A stretch of DNA of 45,066 bases from Marinomonas pontica. Lineage in GTDB: Bacteria; Pseudomonadota; Gammaproteobacteria; Pseudomonadales; Marinomonadaceae. The stretch is taken from positions 1 to 45,066 of the forward strand of contig NZ_JAODTL010000027.1 of assembly GCF_026191375.1 (NCBI RefSeq), read 5' to 3'. Under the pieces are notes generated by a model. The model did not search any database. It was given only the letters and a program-made list of their open reading frames with translations, and was not told the DNA's origin. Of the stretch, positions 9,406 to 17,719 are shown piece after piece; position 1 is the stretch's first letter; every line of letters begins with the position of its first letter. The position numbers were made by a program, and so were the translations under genes.

Positions 9406-11025
9406 ATGACGACCAATTTGAATTGGTGGAAAGGTGGAGTTATTTACCAAATATACCCACGTAGTTTTATGGATGCGAATGGCGATGGGATTGGTGATTT
9501 GGCCGGAATTACCAGCAAACTCGACTATGTAGCGTCTCTCGGAGTGGATGCCATTTGGCTGTCGCCGATCTTCACATCGCCCATGAAAGACTTTGGCTAC
9601 GATGTGTCGGATTATTGTGATATCGACCCAATGTTTGGCACGTTAGCGGATTTTAAAGCCTTAATTGATCGTTCTCATGAATTGGGCTTAAAGGTAATGA
9701 TCGATCAGGTGATCAGTCATTCTGCCGATGCACACCCTTGGTTTGAAGAAAGTCGTCAGGATAGAACCAATCCAAAAGCCGATTGGTATGTGTGGTCTGA
9801 CCCAAAACCAGACGGTTCGCCGCCAAATAACTGGCTGTCTATTTTCGGTGGCAGCGCGTGGAAATGGGACAGCCGTCGTTTGCAATATTATTTGCATAAC
9901 TTCTTGGAGTCTCAGCCAGATTTCAACTTCCACAACCCAGATGTTCGCAAGGCGCATTTGGACAATATGCGGTTTTGGTTGGAGATGGGGGTAGACGGTT
10001 TCCGTTTGGACACGGTGAATTTCTATTTCCACAGTGAAGGCTTGGAAGACAACCCACCAGTGCCTGCTGGTGAGCCAAAAACCATGGGTGCGCCACACGA
10101 TAACCCTTACACCTATCAGCGTCATGTGTACGATTTGAGCCGTCCAGAAAATCTGGATTTTCTCAAAGAGTTGCGTGCCATGATGGACGAGTTTCCGGGC
10201 AGTACTACCGTGGGTGAGATTGGCGATGATTTTCCGTTGAAACGCATGGCCGAATACACATCTGGTGGCGACAAGCTTCACATGGCGTATACCTTCGATT
10301 TTTTGAATAAGCCGCATTCACCTGATTACATTCGGGATGTATTGAAAAACATGCAAGAGATTGTCGGGGACGGCTGGCCTTGCTGGGCATTATCCAATCA
10401 CGATGTGGTGCGTTCTCGTACACGTTGGGGCGCAGACGAAGATGGCGAAGCGTATCCTTTAGTGGCCTTGGCGCTGATTTTGTCTTTGCGCGGCAGTGTG
10501 TGTCTGTATCAAGGTGAAGAACTTGGTTTGCCAGAAGCCGATGTGCCTTTTGAGCGTATTCAGGACCCTTATGGCATTCCATTGTGGCCTGTGTTCAAAG
10601 GCCGTGATGGTTGTCGTACGCCGATGGTGTGGGAGAATTCATCACAAGGTGGTTTTTCTAATATTGAGCCTTGGTTGCCCGTATCCAAAGAGCAGTTGCC
10701 TTTGAGTGTGGCGGAACAAGAAGCGAATCCAGAGGCGTTATTGCACAAGGTTCGTCAGTTAATTCATTGGCGCCAACAACAACCGGCGTTGGTCAATGGT
10801 GAACTTTCTCAGCGCGACGTGGACAATGCCGACTTGGTGGCTTTGGTGCGTGAGTATCAAGGCGAGAAAGTGCTGGTGGTTCTGAACATGACGGGGACAT
10901 CTCAGCAGGCGAATGTGGGTGATGATATTGCAGAAGTGCTACAAGGGCATGGCTTTTCGTCGACCTTGTCTGGCGCGGTGGCGACAGTCCCTGCGTATCA
11001 CGCGTTTTATGCCAGATTGTCTTAG
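9406..11025 (+). CDS. aglA: Cytoplasmic alpha-glucosidase, GH13
   Basis: Glycoside hydrolase family 13 enzyme of 539 residues with no signal peptide, so it acts on imported sugar. It begins with WWKGGVIYQIYPRSF and DANGDGIGDLAGI, typical of oligo-1,6-glucosidase or alpha-glucosidase types. The catalytic set is present: nucleophile Asp in GFRLDTVNF, acid/base Glu in TTVGEIGDD and transition-state Asp in SNHDVVRS. It hydrolyses the terminal alpha-glucosyl bond, giving glucose plus fructose or another sugar. Being downstream of the agl transporter and near a fructokinase, sucrose or a sucrose isomer is a reasonable but unproven substrate. Confidence 0.9.
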   Translation: MTTNLNWWKGGVIYQIYPRSFMDANGDGIGDLAGITSKLDYVASLGVDAIWLSPIFTSPMKDFGYDVSDYCDIDPMFGTLADFKALIDRSHELGLKVMIDQVISHSADAHPWFEESRQDRTNPKADWYVWSDPKPDGSPPNNWLSIFGGSAWKWDSRRLQYYLHNFLESQPDFNFHNPDVRKAHLDNMRFWLEMGVDGFRLDTVNFYFHSEGLEDNPPVPAGEPKTMGAPHDNPYTYQRHVYDLSRPENLDFLKELRAMMDEFPGSTTVGEIGDDFPLKRMAEYTSGGDKLHMAYTFDFLNKPHSPDYIRDVLKNMQEIVGDGWPCWALSNHDVVRSRTRWGADEDGEAYPLVALALILSLRGSVCLYQGEELGLPEADVPFERIQDPYGIPLWPVFKGRDGCRTPMVWENSSQGGFSNIEPWLPVSKEQLPLSVAEQEANPEALLHKVRQLIHWRQQQPALVNGELSQRDVDNADLVALVREYQGEKVLVVLNMTGTSQQANVGDDIAEVLQGHGFSSTLSGAVATVPAYHAFYARLS

Positions 11026-11070
11026 CCTTGATGGCAATCGGTCTTGGGATAAATACTAAGACTTTGTAAC

Positions 11071-11109
11071 AAACAAGCCGATTTGCGGAGGACGTAAATC
11101 GGCTTGTTT
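11071..11109 (+). terminator. Long perfect hairpin between aglA and the LacI regulator gene
   Basis: Two 14-base arms, AAACAAGCCGATTT and AAATCGGCTTGTTT, pair perfectly around an 11-base loop. The T run comes about 10 bases later, so it may be a partial terminator of the agl operon. An RNA-stabilising role is also possible. Confidence 0.6.
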
Positions 11110-11143
11110 GTCATGGCTATTTTTTAGATTACGGACCGTGGGT

Positions 11144-12226
11144 ATGACAAAAAACATAAAAAAGCTGACCTTAAAAGACGTCGCCGAACGCCTAAAAGTG
11201 TCCACCGCGACCATTTCCAATGCGTTTAATCGCCCCGATCAATTGTCGGCCAACTTGCGTGAAAACATTTTGAGCGAGTGCGAAAAAATGGGCTACTTTG
11301 GCCCCAATGCCGCGGCGCGCAGTTTGCGAACGGGTCGCACGGGCATTGTTGGCATTGTGTTGTCGGATGACCTGAGTTACAGCTTGACCGACCCTGTCGC
11401 CAATCAGTTTTTGAAAGGTATGGCGGAAGTGTTCGAGGCGAATGAATACAACATGTTGCTGTTGTCTTCTGATCATGTGGAACAAGACGCGCAAAGCCGC
11501 ATGCAATCTTCCATGGTCGATGGCTTTATTGTGTACGGTCACAAACCTCAGCAGTGTATTAACGCGCCTTGGTTGATGCCGAATAAGAACATCATTACGG
11601 TCGATAGCTTTATTCCGGGGACGACGTCGGTCAACATTGAAAACCACAGTGGCGCGTATCGCATTGCGTGTCATGCGTTGCAGCATAAACCGGAAGCGGT
11701 GGCGATTTTAGGTTTGAGCCTGTTAGACACTGACCGAGTATGTCGGATTCGGGAAGACGAACTGTTTGACCGCGCTGCATCGATTTCGATTCAGCGTTTG
11801 TACGGGTATTTTGAAGCGTTAGAAGAGCACCAATTGTCCGTTGCCTCCGAGCATATTTGGAACATTCCAGAAAACAATCATAAGTTGGCTTACCAAGCGG
11901 CTCGTGAAGCATTGACCATGGCGAACCGCCCGCAGTTGCTGTTGTGTATGAGTGATTGTATTGCGATTGCTGCGGTACAAGCGGCGTTGCATCTGGGGTT
12001 GCGAGTGCCTGAAGACGTGCAGGTGGTAGGGTTTGATGGCATTGCCGAAAGCGCCAATATTCACCCCTCCATCACCACCATCCATCAACATACGGTGGAA
12101 AAAGGGCGTGTCGCAGCGGAAGTCTTTTTAGGCCTTCGAGAAGCCAAAGACGTGGTGTTGGAAACGGAGCTGGTGATTCGCGAAAGTTGCCCTTCACTTA
12201 CAGGCTCCGCTGCATCGTCGGCCTAG
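11144..12226 (+). CDS. LacI-family transcriptional regulator of the alpha-glucoside genes
   Basis: Repressor-type regulator of 360 residues from the ATG at 11144. A TTG 36 bases upstream is open but lies in the hairpin arm and only adds residues before the normal LacI start. The N-terminal helix-turn-helix and hinge read TLKDVAERLKVSTATISNAF. The rest is the periplasmic-binding-protein-like effector domain, with VGFDGIAESANIHPSITTI near the end. It is the last gene of the agl cluster and probably represses it until an alpha-glucoside or a product binds. Its TAG overlaps the stop of the convergent gene. Confidence 0.85.
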   Translation: MTKNIKKLTLKDVAERLKVSTATISNAFNRPDQLSANLRENILSECEKMGYFGPNAAARSLRTGRTGIVGIVLSDDLSYSLTDPVANQFLKGMAEVFEANEYNMLLLSSDHVEQDAQSRMQSSMVDGFIVYGHKPQQCINAPWLMPNKNIITVDSFIPGTTSVNIENHSGAYRIACHALQHKPEAVAILGLSLLDTDRVCRIREDELFDRAASISIQRLYGYFEALEEHQLSVASEHIWNIPENNHKLAYQAAREALTMANRPQLLLCMSDCIAIAAVQAALHLGLRVPEDVQVVGFDGIAESANIHPSITTIHQHTVEKGRVAAEVFLGLREAKDVVLETELVIRESCPSLTGSAASSA

Positions 12227-12993
12227 ACCCAATAGTGTGAAATATCCGCTTCTGGGTCCATGTGGTAGGAGATTTGTGCCTGTAACAATTCCGCAGAAGA
12301 CAACGCGTCAGTCAACGCATGATGGGCCTTGTAACGCGGCAGCTTATAACGCTGGCGGCACGCATCCAGTCGTAATGACGGACGTCTTCCGAAGCGTTGC
12401 CACCACGGTTTGAAGGTGGCTTGGCGTTCAATGTCCATGGTATCTAGGACGGGGAAATACAGCGGATAGCCGTATACTTTCATGGCGGCTTCCAGAAGGA
12501 ATTGGCGCTCGATGGCCACACAATGCACGACGATGACTTGGTGGCTAAGTGCCGTCAAAATTTCATCCAAAATAGCATGAAGCCTTGGCGCTTCTTCTAG
12601 TTCGGCGTGGGTGATTTCATGGATGGTGACGGATTCGGCATGCAATGAACGTTCAGGTTTGGCCATCCAATATTTCGCACCTTGGCAACGAATGATTTTG
12701 TGGTCGAGTGGGATTAACCCAAGGCTGATGATCTCGTCTTTGCTGGGGTCTAATCCTGTGGTCTCGAGATCCAAGGCGAGCAGTGGCGCGTCTTTTAACG
12801 CGGTATTGGGCGCTATCATTCCGGCTTGATAAAAGCGTTTTAATGGGCCTTCTGGCGCTTCTTTGGCCCATTCTGCAAACATCGCTTGCCAGTCTTGGAT
12901 GTCTTTTTTTGGCTGTTTTTTATTAAACGTTTTGTCATTTAGTTGCGCTTCCTGCGAAGCGGAACTTAATAAATTCCTGTTGGCGCGACACAA
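12223..12993 (-). CDS. DnaQ-like 3'-5' exonuclease (DEDDh)
   Basis: Exonuclease of the DNA polymerase III epsilon superfamily, up to 256 residues. The DEDDh motifs are visible: LALDLETTGLD (Exo I) and HHALTDALSSAEL (Exo III), with a VVHCVAIERQFL segment between them. There is no ATG near the expected N-terminus. The longest frame starts at TTG 12993 inside the upstream gene (59-base overlap), and the first ATG (12882) would still leave the nuclease core intact. It resembles the small epsilon-like exonucleases found next to CBS/DUF294 proteins in Pseudomonas and relatives. It is probably not the replicative proofreader, and its natural substrate is unknown. It is the last gene of a putative Mn-riboswitch operon. 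Confidence 0.82.
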   Translation of the reverse strand: MCRANRNLLSSASQEAQLNDKTFNKKQPKKDIQDWQAMFAEWAKEAPEGPLKRFYQAGMIAPNTALKDAPLLALDLETTGLDPSKDEIISLGLIPLDHKIIRCQGAKYWMAKPERSLHAESVTIHEITHAELEEAPRLHAILDEILTALSHQVIVVHCVAIERQFLLEAAMKVYGYPLYFPVLDTMDIERQATFKPWWQRFGRRPSLRLDACRQRYKLPRYKAHHALTDALSSAELLQAQISYHMDPEADISHYWV

Positions 12994-14794
12994 TGTGAAA
13001 CGCGTCTCTTAAGTGACGCTTTTCGAATGAGGATAAATGTTCAGGGTTGACGTGATTATTGGGCTCTTCGCCGGCTTCAATTTGGTCTTTTTGGTTGCGG
13101 ATACGCACCATGCCGATCATCTCTAAGGCCAAGGCGAGGTCTTTCGCGCGCCCGTCGGGTAACAGTCCTGCGGCTTCAATGTCTTCAATACGTTCTAGCG
13201 TATTGAGTTTGTCGCTGCCACACGCTAACGCATGCACTCGGACAATATCAATAATGGGTGCGATGCCCCTTTCTTTTAGGTTAAACGTGCGTGATTGTGT
13301 GCCTTCACCGTCCAATACAAACTGTCGAAAGAACCCCAAAGGTGGTTTGCGTTGATTGGCGTTTCTGGCCATAAAGGTCAAGAACCCCGCGTGCTGTTGG
13401 GCTTCGGCGCGTATGTGCTGATTTAATTGTTTGGCCAGGGTTTTGTCGCCATACACGCCGCGCAAATCAAAGAAGATAGACAGACGCAATAAGGCTTCGG
13501 CTTTGGGTTGTTGAATCCACTCGCTGAAGTGTTGTTTCCAGACCTTAAGAGGCTGACGCCAGCGCGGATTCGACGCCATGATATCACCAGAGCACAAATC
13601 GTAGCCGCAGTCGTCTAGATGCTTGCATACCCAATCGGCTAGGTTTTCAAAATACTCGCCGTGCTGTGTTTTGTCGTATTGATCGCTCAAGATCAAGGCA
13701 TTGTCTTGATCGGTTTTAATGGTTTGTTCTTCTCGTGCTTGCGAGCCAAGCGCAATAAAGCAATAAGGCACTGGCGGCGGCCCGTATTTTTCTTCGGCCA
13801 GCTGCAGCAAGCGCTTCACAAAGGCGGTTCCTATGTGTGACATGGCGTTGCCTATCATTTGGGTATTGGCATCGGCGAGCACCAGTTGGGTGAAGGTGTG
13901 CGTCATTTTACGACTGATGCTTTTCAGCCCTTCAATGCTGGTTTGCTTATAAATATCGCTGATTAAGTAGACGCTGCCGTGGCTTTCTTTTTGGATAAGG
14001 TCGCCTGTGCTGACCACGCCAATCGGGAGCCCATTCTTTACAATGGGGATATGGTGAACATTGCGTTCCATCATTTTTAGAACGGCTTCTGATGCGTAGT
14101 CGCCACTGTCCATTACGACCGGGTCACGGGTCATGATGTCTGACACTGGCGTGTCGTAAGCTAGACCTTCCGCCACCGCGCGAGTCCGTAAATCTCGGTC
14201 TGTAACAATGCCAATCAGTTCGTCATTGTCCGTGATTAAAAGGCTAGAAACGCGATGCTCAGCCATGATTTGCGCGGCGATGCGAATGCTGGAATCCATT
14301 TGTGTGCTTATCGGTGGACGTCTTAATAAGCTCACCACAGGGCAGGTCATTAAGGACACGTCGGAGTTTTGAGCGTCCATCGCGGCTCGCAAACGCGCTT
14401 CGCGAGCCAGCTGGAAAAAGTCCGAAAAGTTGTCGTTTTCAGCATGAAGTTTGAGAAACCAACGCGCAGGAATGCGATACAACAAACTGTCTTCGATGGT
14501 TCGCATCGACTGGGACGATTTACCACCGCGTAACAACGACGCGTAGCCGAATATCTCACCTTCGTTCATACGTCGAATTAACTTTTCTTCTTTGCTCAGC
14601 ACTTCAATGGCTCCGCTACGAATGAAAAACAGTGTATTGTTTAAGGCGCTGGGCGCAATGACCCATTCCCCCGCACGGACATACTGTATTTCGATTTCTT
14701 TCGCCATGTCATTGAGTTGCGGATCGTCTGCAATCTCATTGAATGGAGCGTGCTGACACAGTGCTTCGAGTATTTCGGTTAATTCGACGTCCAT
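12935..14794 (-). CDS. cNMP-binding, CBS-pair and DUF294 putative nucleotidyltransferase
   Basis: Cytoplasmic regulatory protein of 619 residues. Domains in order: cyclic-nucleotide-binding-like domain (about 20-140), a pair of CBS domains (about 155-280; VSSLLITDNDELIGIVTDRDLR and VHHIPIVKNGLPIGVVSTGDL), a DUF294 nucleotidyltransferase-like domain with GSQAREEQTIKTDQDNA near 345-370, and a C-terminal DUF294_C domain. The GS...D.D pattern is that of GlnD-type transferases and needs a divalent metal. The target is unknown. It lies 27 bases downstream of the UPF0016 gene and overlaps the exonuclease gene. No terminator is visible on either side, so all three are probably co-transcribed. Confidence 0.85.
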   Translation of the reverse strand: MDVELTEILEALCQHAPFNEIADDPQLNDMAKEIEIQYVRAGEWVIAPSALNNTLFFIRSGAIEVLSKEEKLIRRMNEGEIFGYASLLRGGKSSQSMRTIEDSLLYRIPARWFLKLHAENDNFSDFFQLAREARLRAAMDAQNSDVSLMTCPVVSLLRRPPISTQMDSSIRIAAQIMAEHRVSSLLITDNDELIGIVTDRDLRTRAVAEGLAYDTPVSDIMTRDPVVMDSGDYASEAVLKMMERNVHHIPIVKNGLPIGVVSTGDLIQKESHGSVYLISDIYKQTSIEGLKSISRKMTHTFTQLVLADANTQMIGNAMSHIGTAFVKRLLQLAEEKYGPPPVPYCFIALGSQAREEQTIKTDQDNALILSDQYDKTQHGEYFENLADWVCKHLDDCGYDLCSGDIMASNPRWRQPLKVWKQHFSEWIQQPKAEALLRLSIFFDLRGVYGDKTLAKQLNQHIRAEAQQHAGFLTFMARNANQRKPPLGFFRQFVLDGEGTQSRTFNLKERGIAPIIDIVRVHALACGSDKLNTLERIEDIEAAGLLPDGRAKDLALALEMIGMVRIRNQKDQIEAGEEPNNHVNPEHLSSFEKRHLRDAFHIVSRQQEFIKFRFAGSATK

Positions 14795-14821
14795 CGTACA
14801 TTCCTGTTTGATCGCGCTAAC

Positions 14822-15388
14822 TTAGTGTAGATAGGGCGAGATTATGGTTACGGCACCTAAAACGAGAAATAATAAACAAGCCAATTGGCGAGTTCTGTCA
14901 GCGTTTATTTTGTCCATGATCCAGTTACCTGCGAAAACAACCGGTACGTTGGCCAGCATCATACCAACGGTAGAACCTAGCAAGACCATCCACACACTGC
15001 CGTAATGAGCGCCTAGTAACACCGTTGCAATTTGCGTTTTATCGCCAATTTCAGCAAGAAAGAAGAGTATAAAGGTGGCACCAAACGCACCATATTTCAG
15101 CATTTGATTTTCTTCGCTGTCGTCTTTATCTGGGATCAGTAGCCATAAACCTACCGCAATAAAGCTTAGACCAACAATCCAACTGATGGCACTGTCTGGA
15201 ATCCATTGAGCGACTTCCACTCCGAGCCAAGCAGATAAGGCATGATTCAGCAATGTAGCGGCAAGAATACCAAGCACAATAGAAGATTTAGACGCGAAGC
15301 GCGTCGCAAGAAATAACGCCAATAATTGGGTTTTATCGCCCATTTCGGCAAGAGCAACAGTAGAGATAGAAGTAAGCAAAGCTTCCAT
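14822..15388 (-). CDS. UPF0016/GDT1-family manganese exporter
   Basis: Six-helix inner-membrane protein of 188 residues from the ATG at 15388. Both copies of the family motif E-x-G-D-K-T are present (EMGDKTQ near the N-terminus, EIGDKTQ in the second half), each in a membrane helix. Members of this family (MneA of Vibrio, yeast Gdt1, human TMEM165) move Mn2+ or Ca2+. The reading frame stays open upstream to 15553, but that part overlaps a yybP-ykoY Mn riboswitch and is leader, not protein. AGGA at 15398-15401 is the ribosome site. The riboswitch makes Mn2+ export the likely function. Confidence 0.9.
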   Translation of the reverse strand: MEALLTSISTVALAEMGDKTQLLALFLATRFASKSSIVLGILAATLLNHALSAWLGVEVAQWIPDSAISWIVGLSFIAVGLWLLIPDKDDSEENQMLKYGAFGATFILFFLAEIGDKTQIATVLLGAHYGSVWMVLLGSTVGMMLANVPVVFAGNWIMDKINADRTRQLACLLFLVLGAVTIISPYLH

Positions 15389-15401
15389 TTGACAGGTCCT
15401 A

Positions 15402-15441
15402 GGTGGGCTATAAAACAAAAGACAACAAACCTGTGCCCACC
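15402..15441 (-). promoter_or_regulatory. Candidate expression platform of the Mn riboswitch
   Basis: On the minus-strand RNA, GGTGGGC (15441-15435) can pair with GCCCACC (15408-15402), which ends just before the AGGA of the exporter gene. This stem could expose or hide the ribosome site according to the state of the upstream aptamer. Neither its direction of control nor its use is proven by the sequence. Confidence 0.5.
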
Positions 15442-15455
15442 AGAGCCAAGTCATT

Positions 15456-15591
15456 GTCTTAAGTCTCATCAATCCCAACGATTTGCATCGATTCAGGACT
15501 TCTTTGCCATGAGCTTGAGGCTCAATTATGTTGACAAAGAATCTCTGCAGCATACGAATATGTGCAAAGAAGATTACTCCCCTAAGAGGAC
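15456..15591 (-). ncRNA. yybP-ykoY manganese riboswitch
   Basis: Cis-acting Mn2+-sensing RNA leader of the UPF0016 gene. On the minus strand it shows the conserved 5' core GGGGAGTA (15582-15575), the second conserved segment GTCAACAT (15535-15528) with local hairpins before and after it, and the closing segment GAGACTTAAGAC. The ends pair as P1 (TCTTAG near 15590 with CTTAAGA near 15457). Size, conserved loops and the downstream gene fit the family, which turns on Mn exporters when Mn2+ is high. A covariance-model search would settle the exact limits. Confidence 0.87.
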
Positions 15592-15610
15592 GCAGAGAAT
15601 ATAATATTTA

Positions 15611-15651
15611 CCGTTAAAAAACAAACCCGAACAGACACTGCTGTTCGGGTT
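15611..15651 (-). terminator. Rho-independent terminator of the BCCT transporter gene
   Basis: An 11-bp perfect stem AACCCGAACAG / CTGTTCGGGTT (15624-15634 and 15641-15651) with a T-rich tail on the minus strand. It isolates the transporter gene from the riboswitch operon downstream. Confidence 0.88.
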
Positions 15652-15679
15652 GTTGATAAAGGTCTAATGTACCGACACT

Positions 15680-17264
15680 TTATTTATAGAGATGCATGTC
15701 ACTGTGTAACCCTTTCCACAAGCTGATACACATGATCAGCATGAGCAAAGTAAACGGTAGGCCGATGGTAATCGCCGCCGCTTGGATGGCACCCAGTGCT
15801 TCAGAGCCGCCACCAATCAATAGCGCGATCGCAATTACACCTTCCAGTACCGCCCAGAAAACACGTTGAATCATAGGTGCGTCTGTTTTACCGCCTGCGG
15901 TGATACCGTCGATAACCAAAGAACCAGAGTCAGAAGAGGTAACAAAGAACACCAAGACCAACACGATACCGATGAAGGAGATCACAGACGTTAATGGCAA
16001 GTTAGCAAACATTTGGAACATCGCCAAAGAAGAATCGGAGATACCGTTTGCTAGCGCACCAATGCCGTTTTCCGATTGATCAAGAGCCGATCCACCGAAG
16101 ATAGACATCCATACTAGAGAAACCACAGTCGGAACCAATAGAACCGCCACAATAAACTCACGAACAGAACGACCGCGAGAAACGCGCGCGATAAACATAC
16201 CAACAAATGGTGACCAGGAAATCCACCAAGCCCAGTAGAATACAGTCCAGCCATGGTAGAAAGTCGTGTCTTCACGACCAATCCAATTACTTAATGGAAT
16301 GATGTTTTCAACGTAGCTAAACAGAAAGGCGATCACAGACGAGAAAATCGCGCCAGTGTTACCAACGATCACAATAAAGATGGCCAATACAGCCGCAATG
16401 ATCATGTTCACGTTAGACAGCAGTTTTACGCCGCCTTCTAGACCGCGAGCAACCGAGACAATGGCCACAGCGGTAACACCGCAAATAACCAAAATTTGAG
16501 TGGTTAGCGTATTTGGAATATCAAATAGGAAGTTCAGACCACTGGTGGCTTGTAATGCACCGAAGCCCAATGACGTCGCTAAACCAAAAATCGTCGCGAT
16601 AACAGAAATGACATCAATTACATGACCAATGACGCCCCATACTTTTTCACCAAACAGTGGGTAAAAAGCAGAACGAATGGTCAGTGGCAAGCCTTTGTTG
16701 TAGGCGAAGAAAGCCAATGACAAACCCACTACCGCGTAAATAGCCCAAGGGTGAAGGCCCCAGTGGAACATGGTTGCACCCATCGCTGCGCTTTTCGCTT
16801 CAGCCGTATTTGCGGCAACGTCAAACGGTGTGCCGTACCAGCCTGTGTAGTAGGCGACAGGTTCTGCCACACTCCAGAACATCAAACCAATGCCCATACC
16901 GGCCGCGAACAACATAGAGAACCAAGTAATGGTTGAGTGTTCCGCTTTTGCTTCGGTACCGCCTAAGCGAATCTTACCAAGAGGAAGAACAATGAGAAGC
17001 AGGCAAAAAAGCACAAAGATGTTGCCGGATACCATGAAAAACCAGTCGAAGTTATTGATCGACCAATTTTTGGCGCCTGATAAAATAGCACCTGGCGTCG
17101 GCAGGGAATAAGATACTGCCGATGATGAATGCAAAGATGATCAGTGCGCTGGTGCTGAATACAGGGTTCAGTACATCAAGGCCAAGAAACTGAACGTTAT
17201 CTTGTCCTACTTTGTACGACGTGTTGTATTCTGCCCGACCACTGTCAGGTACTTTATTACTCAT
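15680..17264 (-). CDS. BCCT-family betaine/choline/carnitine transporter, frameshifted near its N-terminus
   Basis: Secondary transporter for trimethylammonium compounds, about 527 residues when joined. The start is at 17264 (MSNKVPDSGRAEYNTSY). The first membrane helix (FSTSALIIFAFIIGSILFP) is in one frame and the rest of the protein in another, joined by removing one base near 17095-17105, so that LFPA runs into TPGAILSGAKNWS. The BCCT signature region WTVFYWAWWISWSPFVG and the following GMFIARVSRGR are intact. The total length fits one extra base. It probably imports glycine betaine or choline as osmoprotectant or carbon source. No bet genes are adjacent. The frameshift is likely a sequence error. 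Confidence 0.85.
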
Positions 17265-17719
17265 AAATTTACTCCTGAATTAGTGAAATTGTTCTCGCGA
17301 CGTTTGCTTAACTGCCAATGTTTAAAAGGTCTCTGCCATTTACCAAAAATTAGCCTGAGTGATTTTTATACAATTCTGCCACTCCACCGTAAGAGAATTC
17401 TCTCTATCACATTGTTCTGAATACGACGTATTCTGAACTTTTTTTCACAATGCTTACATAATCAGGCGCTGTCATATGGCTCGAACAAACAAATTGCTTG
17501 GTAAAGGCCGCTGATTTTGTATTGAAATAGGTCGATTTTAGGGTGGTAAACCTTCGCTGTTTTTCAGCTAGGATGAGCGGTTAAGCCAGAGTCTCCATGA
17601 CTTTTCGCGATGTTTACTAGAATAAAAAAGGCCATCTGAGATGGCCTTTTTTATTCTTAACAGGGTAAGAGTTACATCAAAATGCTTAGATGTCAAATTA
17701 TAGTAAGCAAAACAGTTGA
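17265..17719. other. 455-base intergenic region
   Basis: It holds the promoter of the BCCT gene (minus strand, near 17265-17450) and the terminator of hemW at 17620-17656. Short open frames across 17202-17420 lack a ribosome site or family pattern. I see no gene or further structured element. Confidence 0.6.
17620..17656 (-). terminator. Bidirectional terminator downstream of hemW
   Basis: A perfect 16-bp inverted repeat (GAATAAAAAAGGCCAT / ATGGCCTTTTTTATTC) with a 5-base loop and T runs on both strands. It ends the metX-metW-rdgB-hemW cluster. Confidence 0.92.

Noticed and set aside
9688..10317. 209-codon open frame antisense to the alpha-glucosidase
   Set aside because: It is a shadow of the GH13 gene: low-complexity residue pattern, no start signal, and the sense strand has complete catalytic motifs.
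15389..15553. N-terminal extension of 55 residues on the UPF0016 protein
   Set aside because: It overlaps the riboswitch aptamer, contains no family sequence, and the ATG at 15388 gives the normal N-terminus with a ribosome site.
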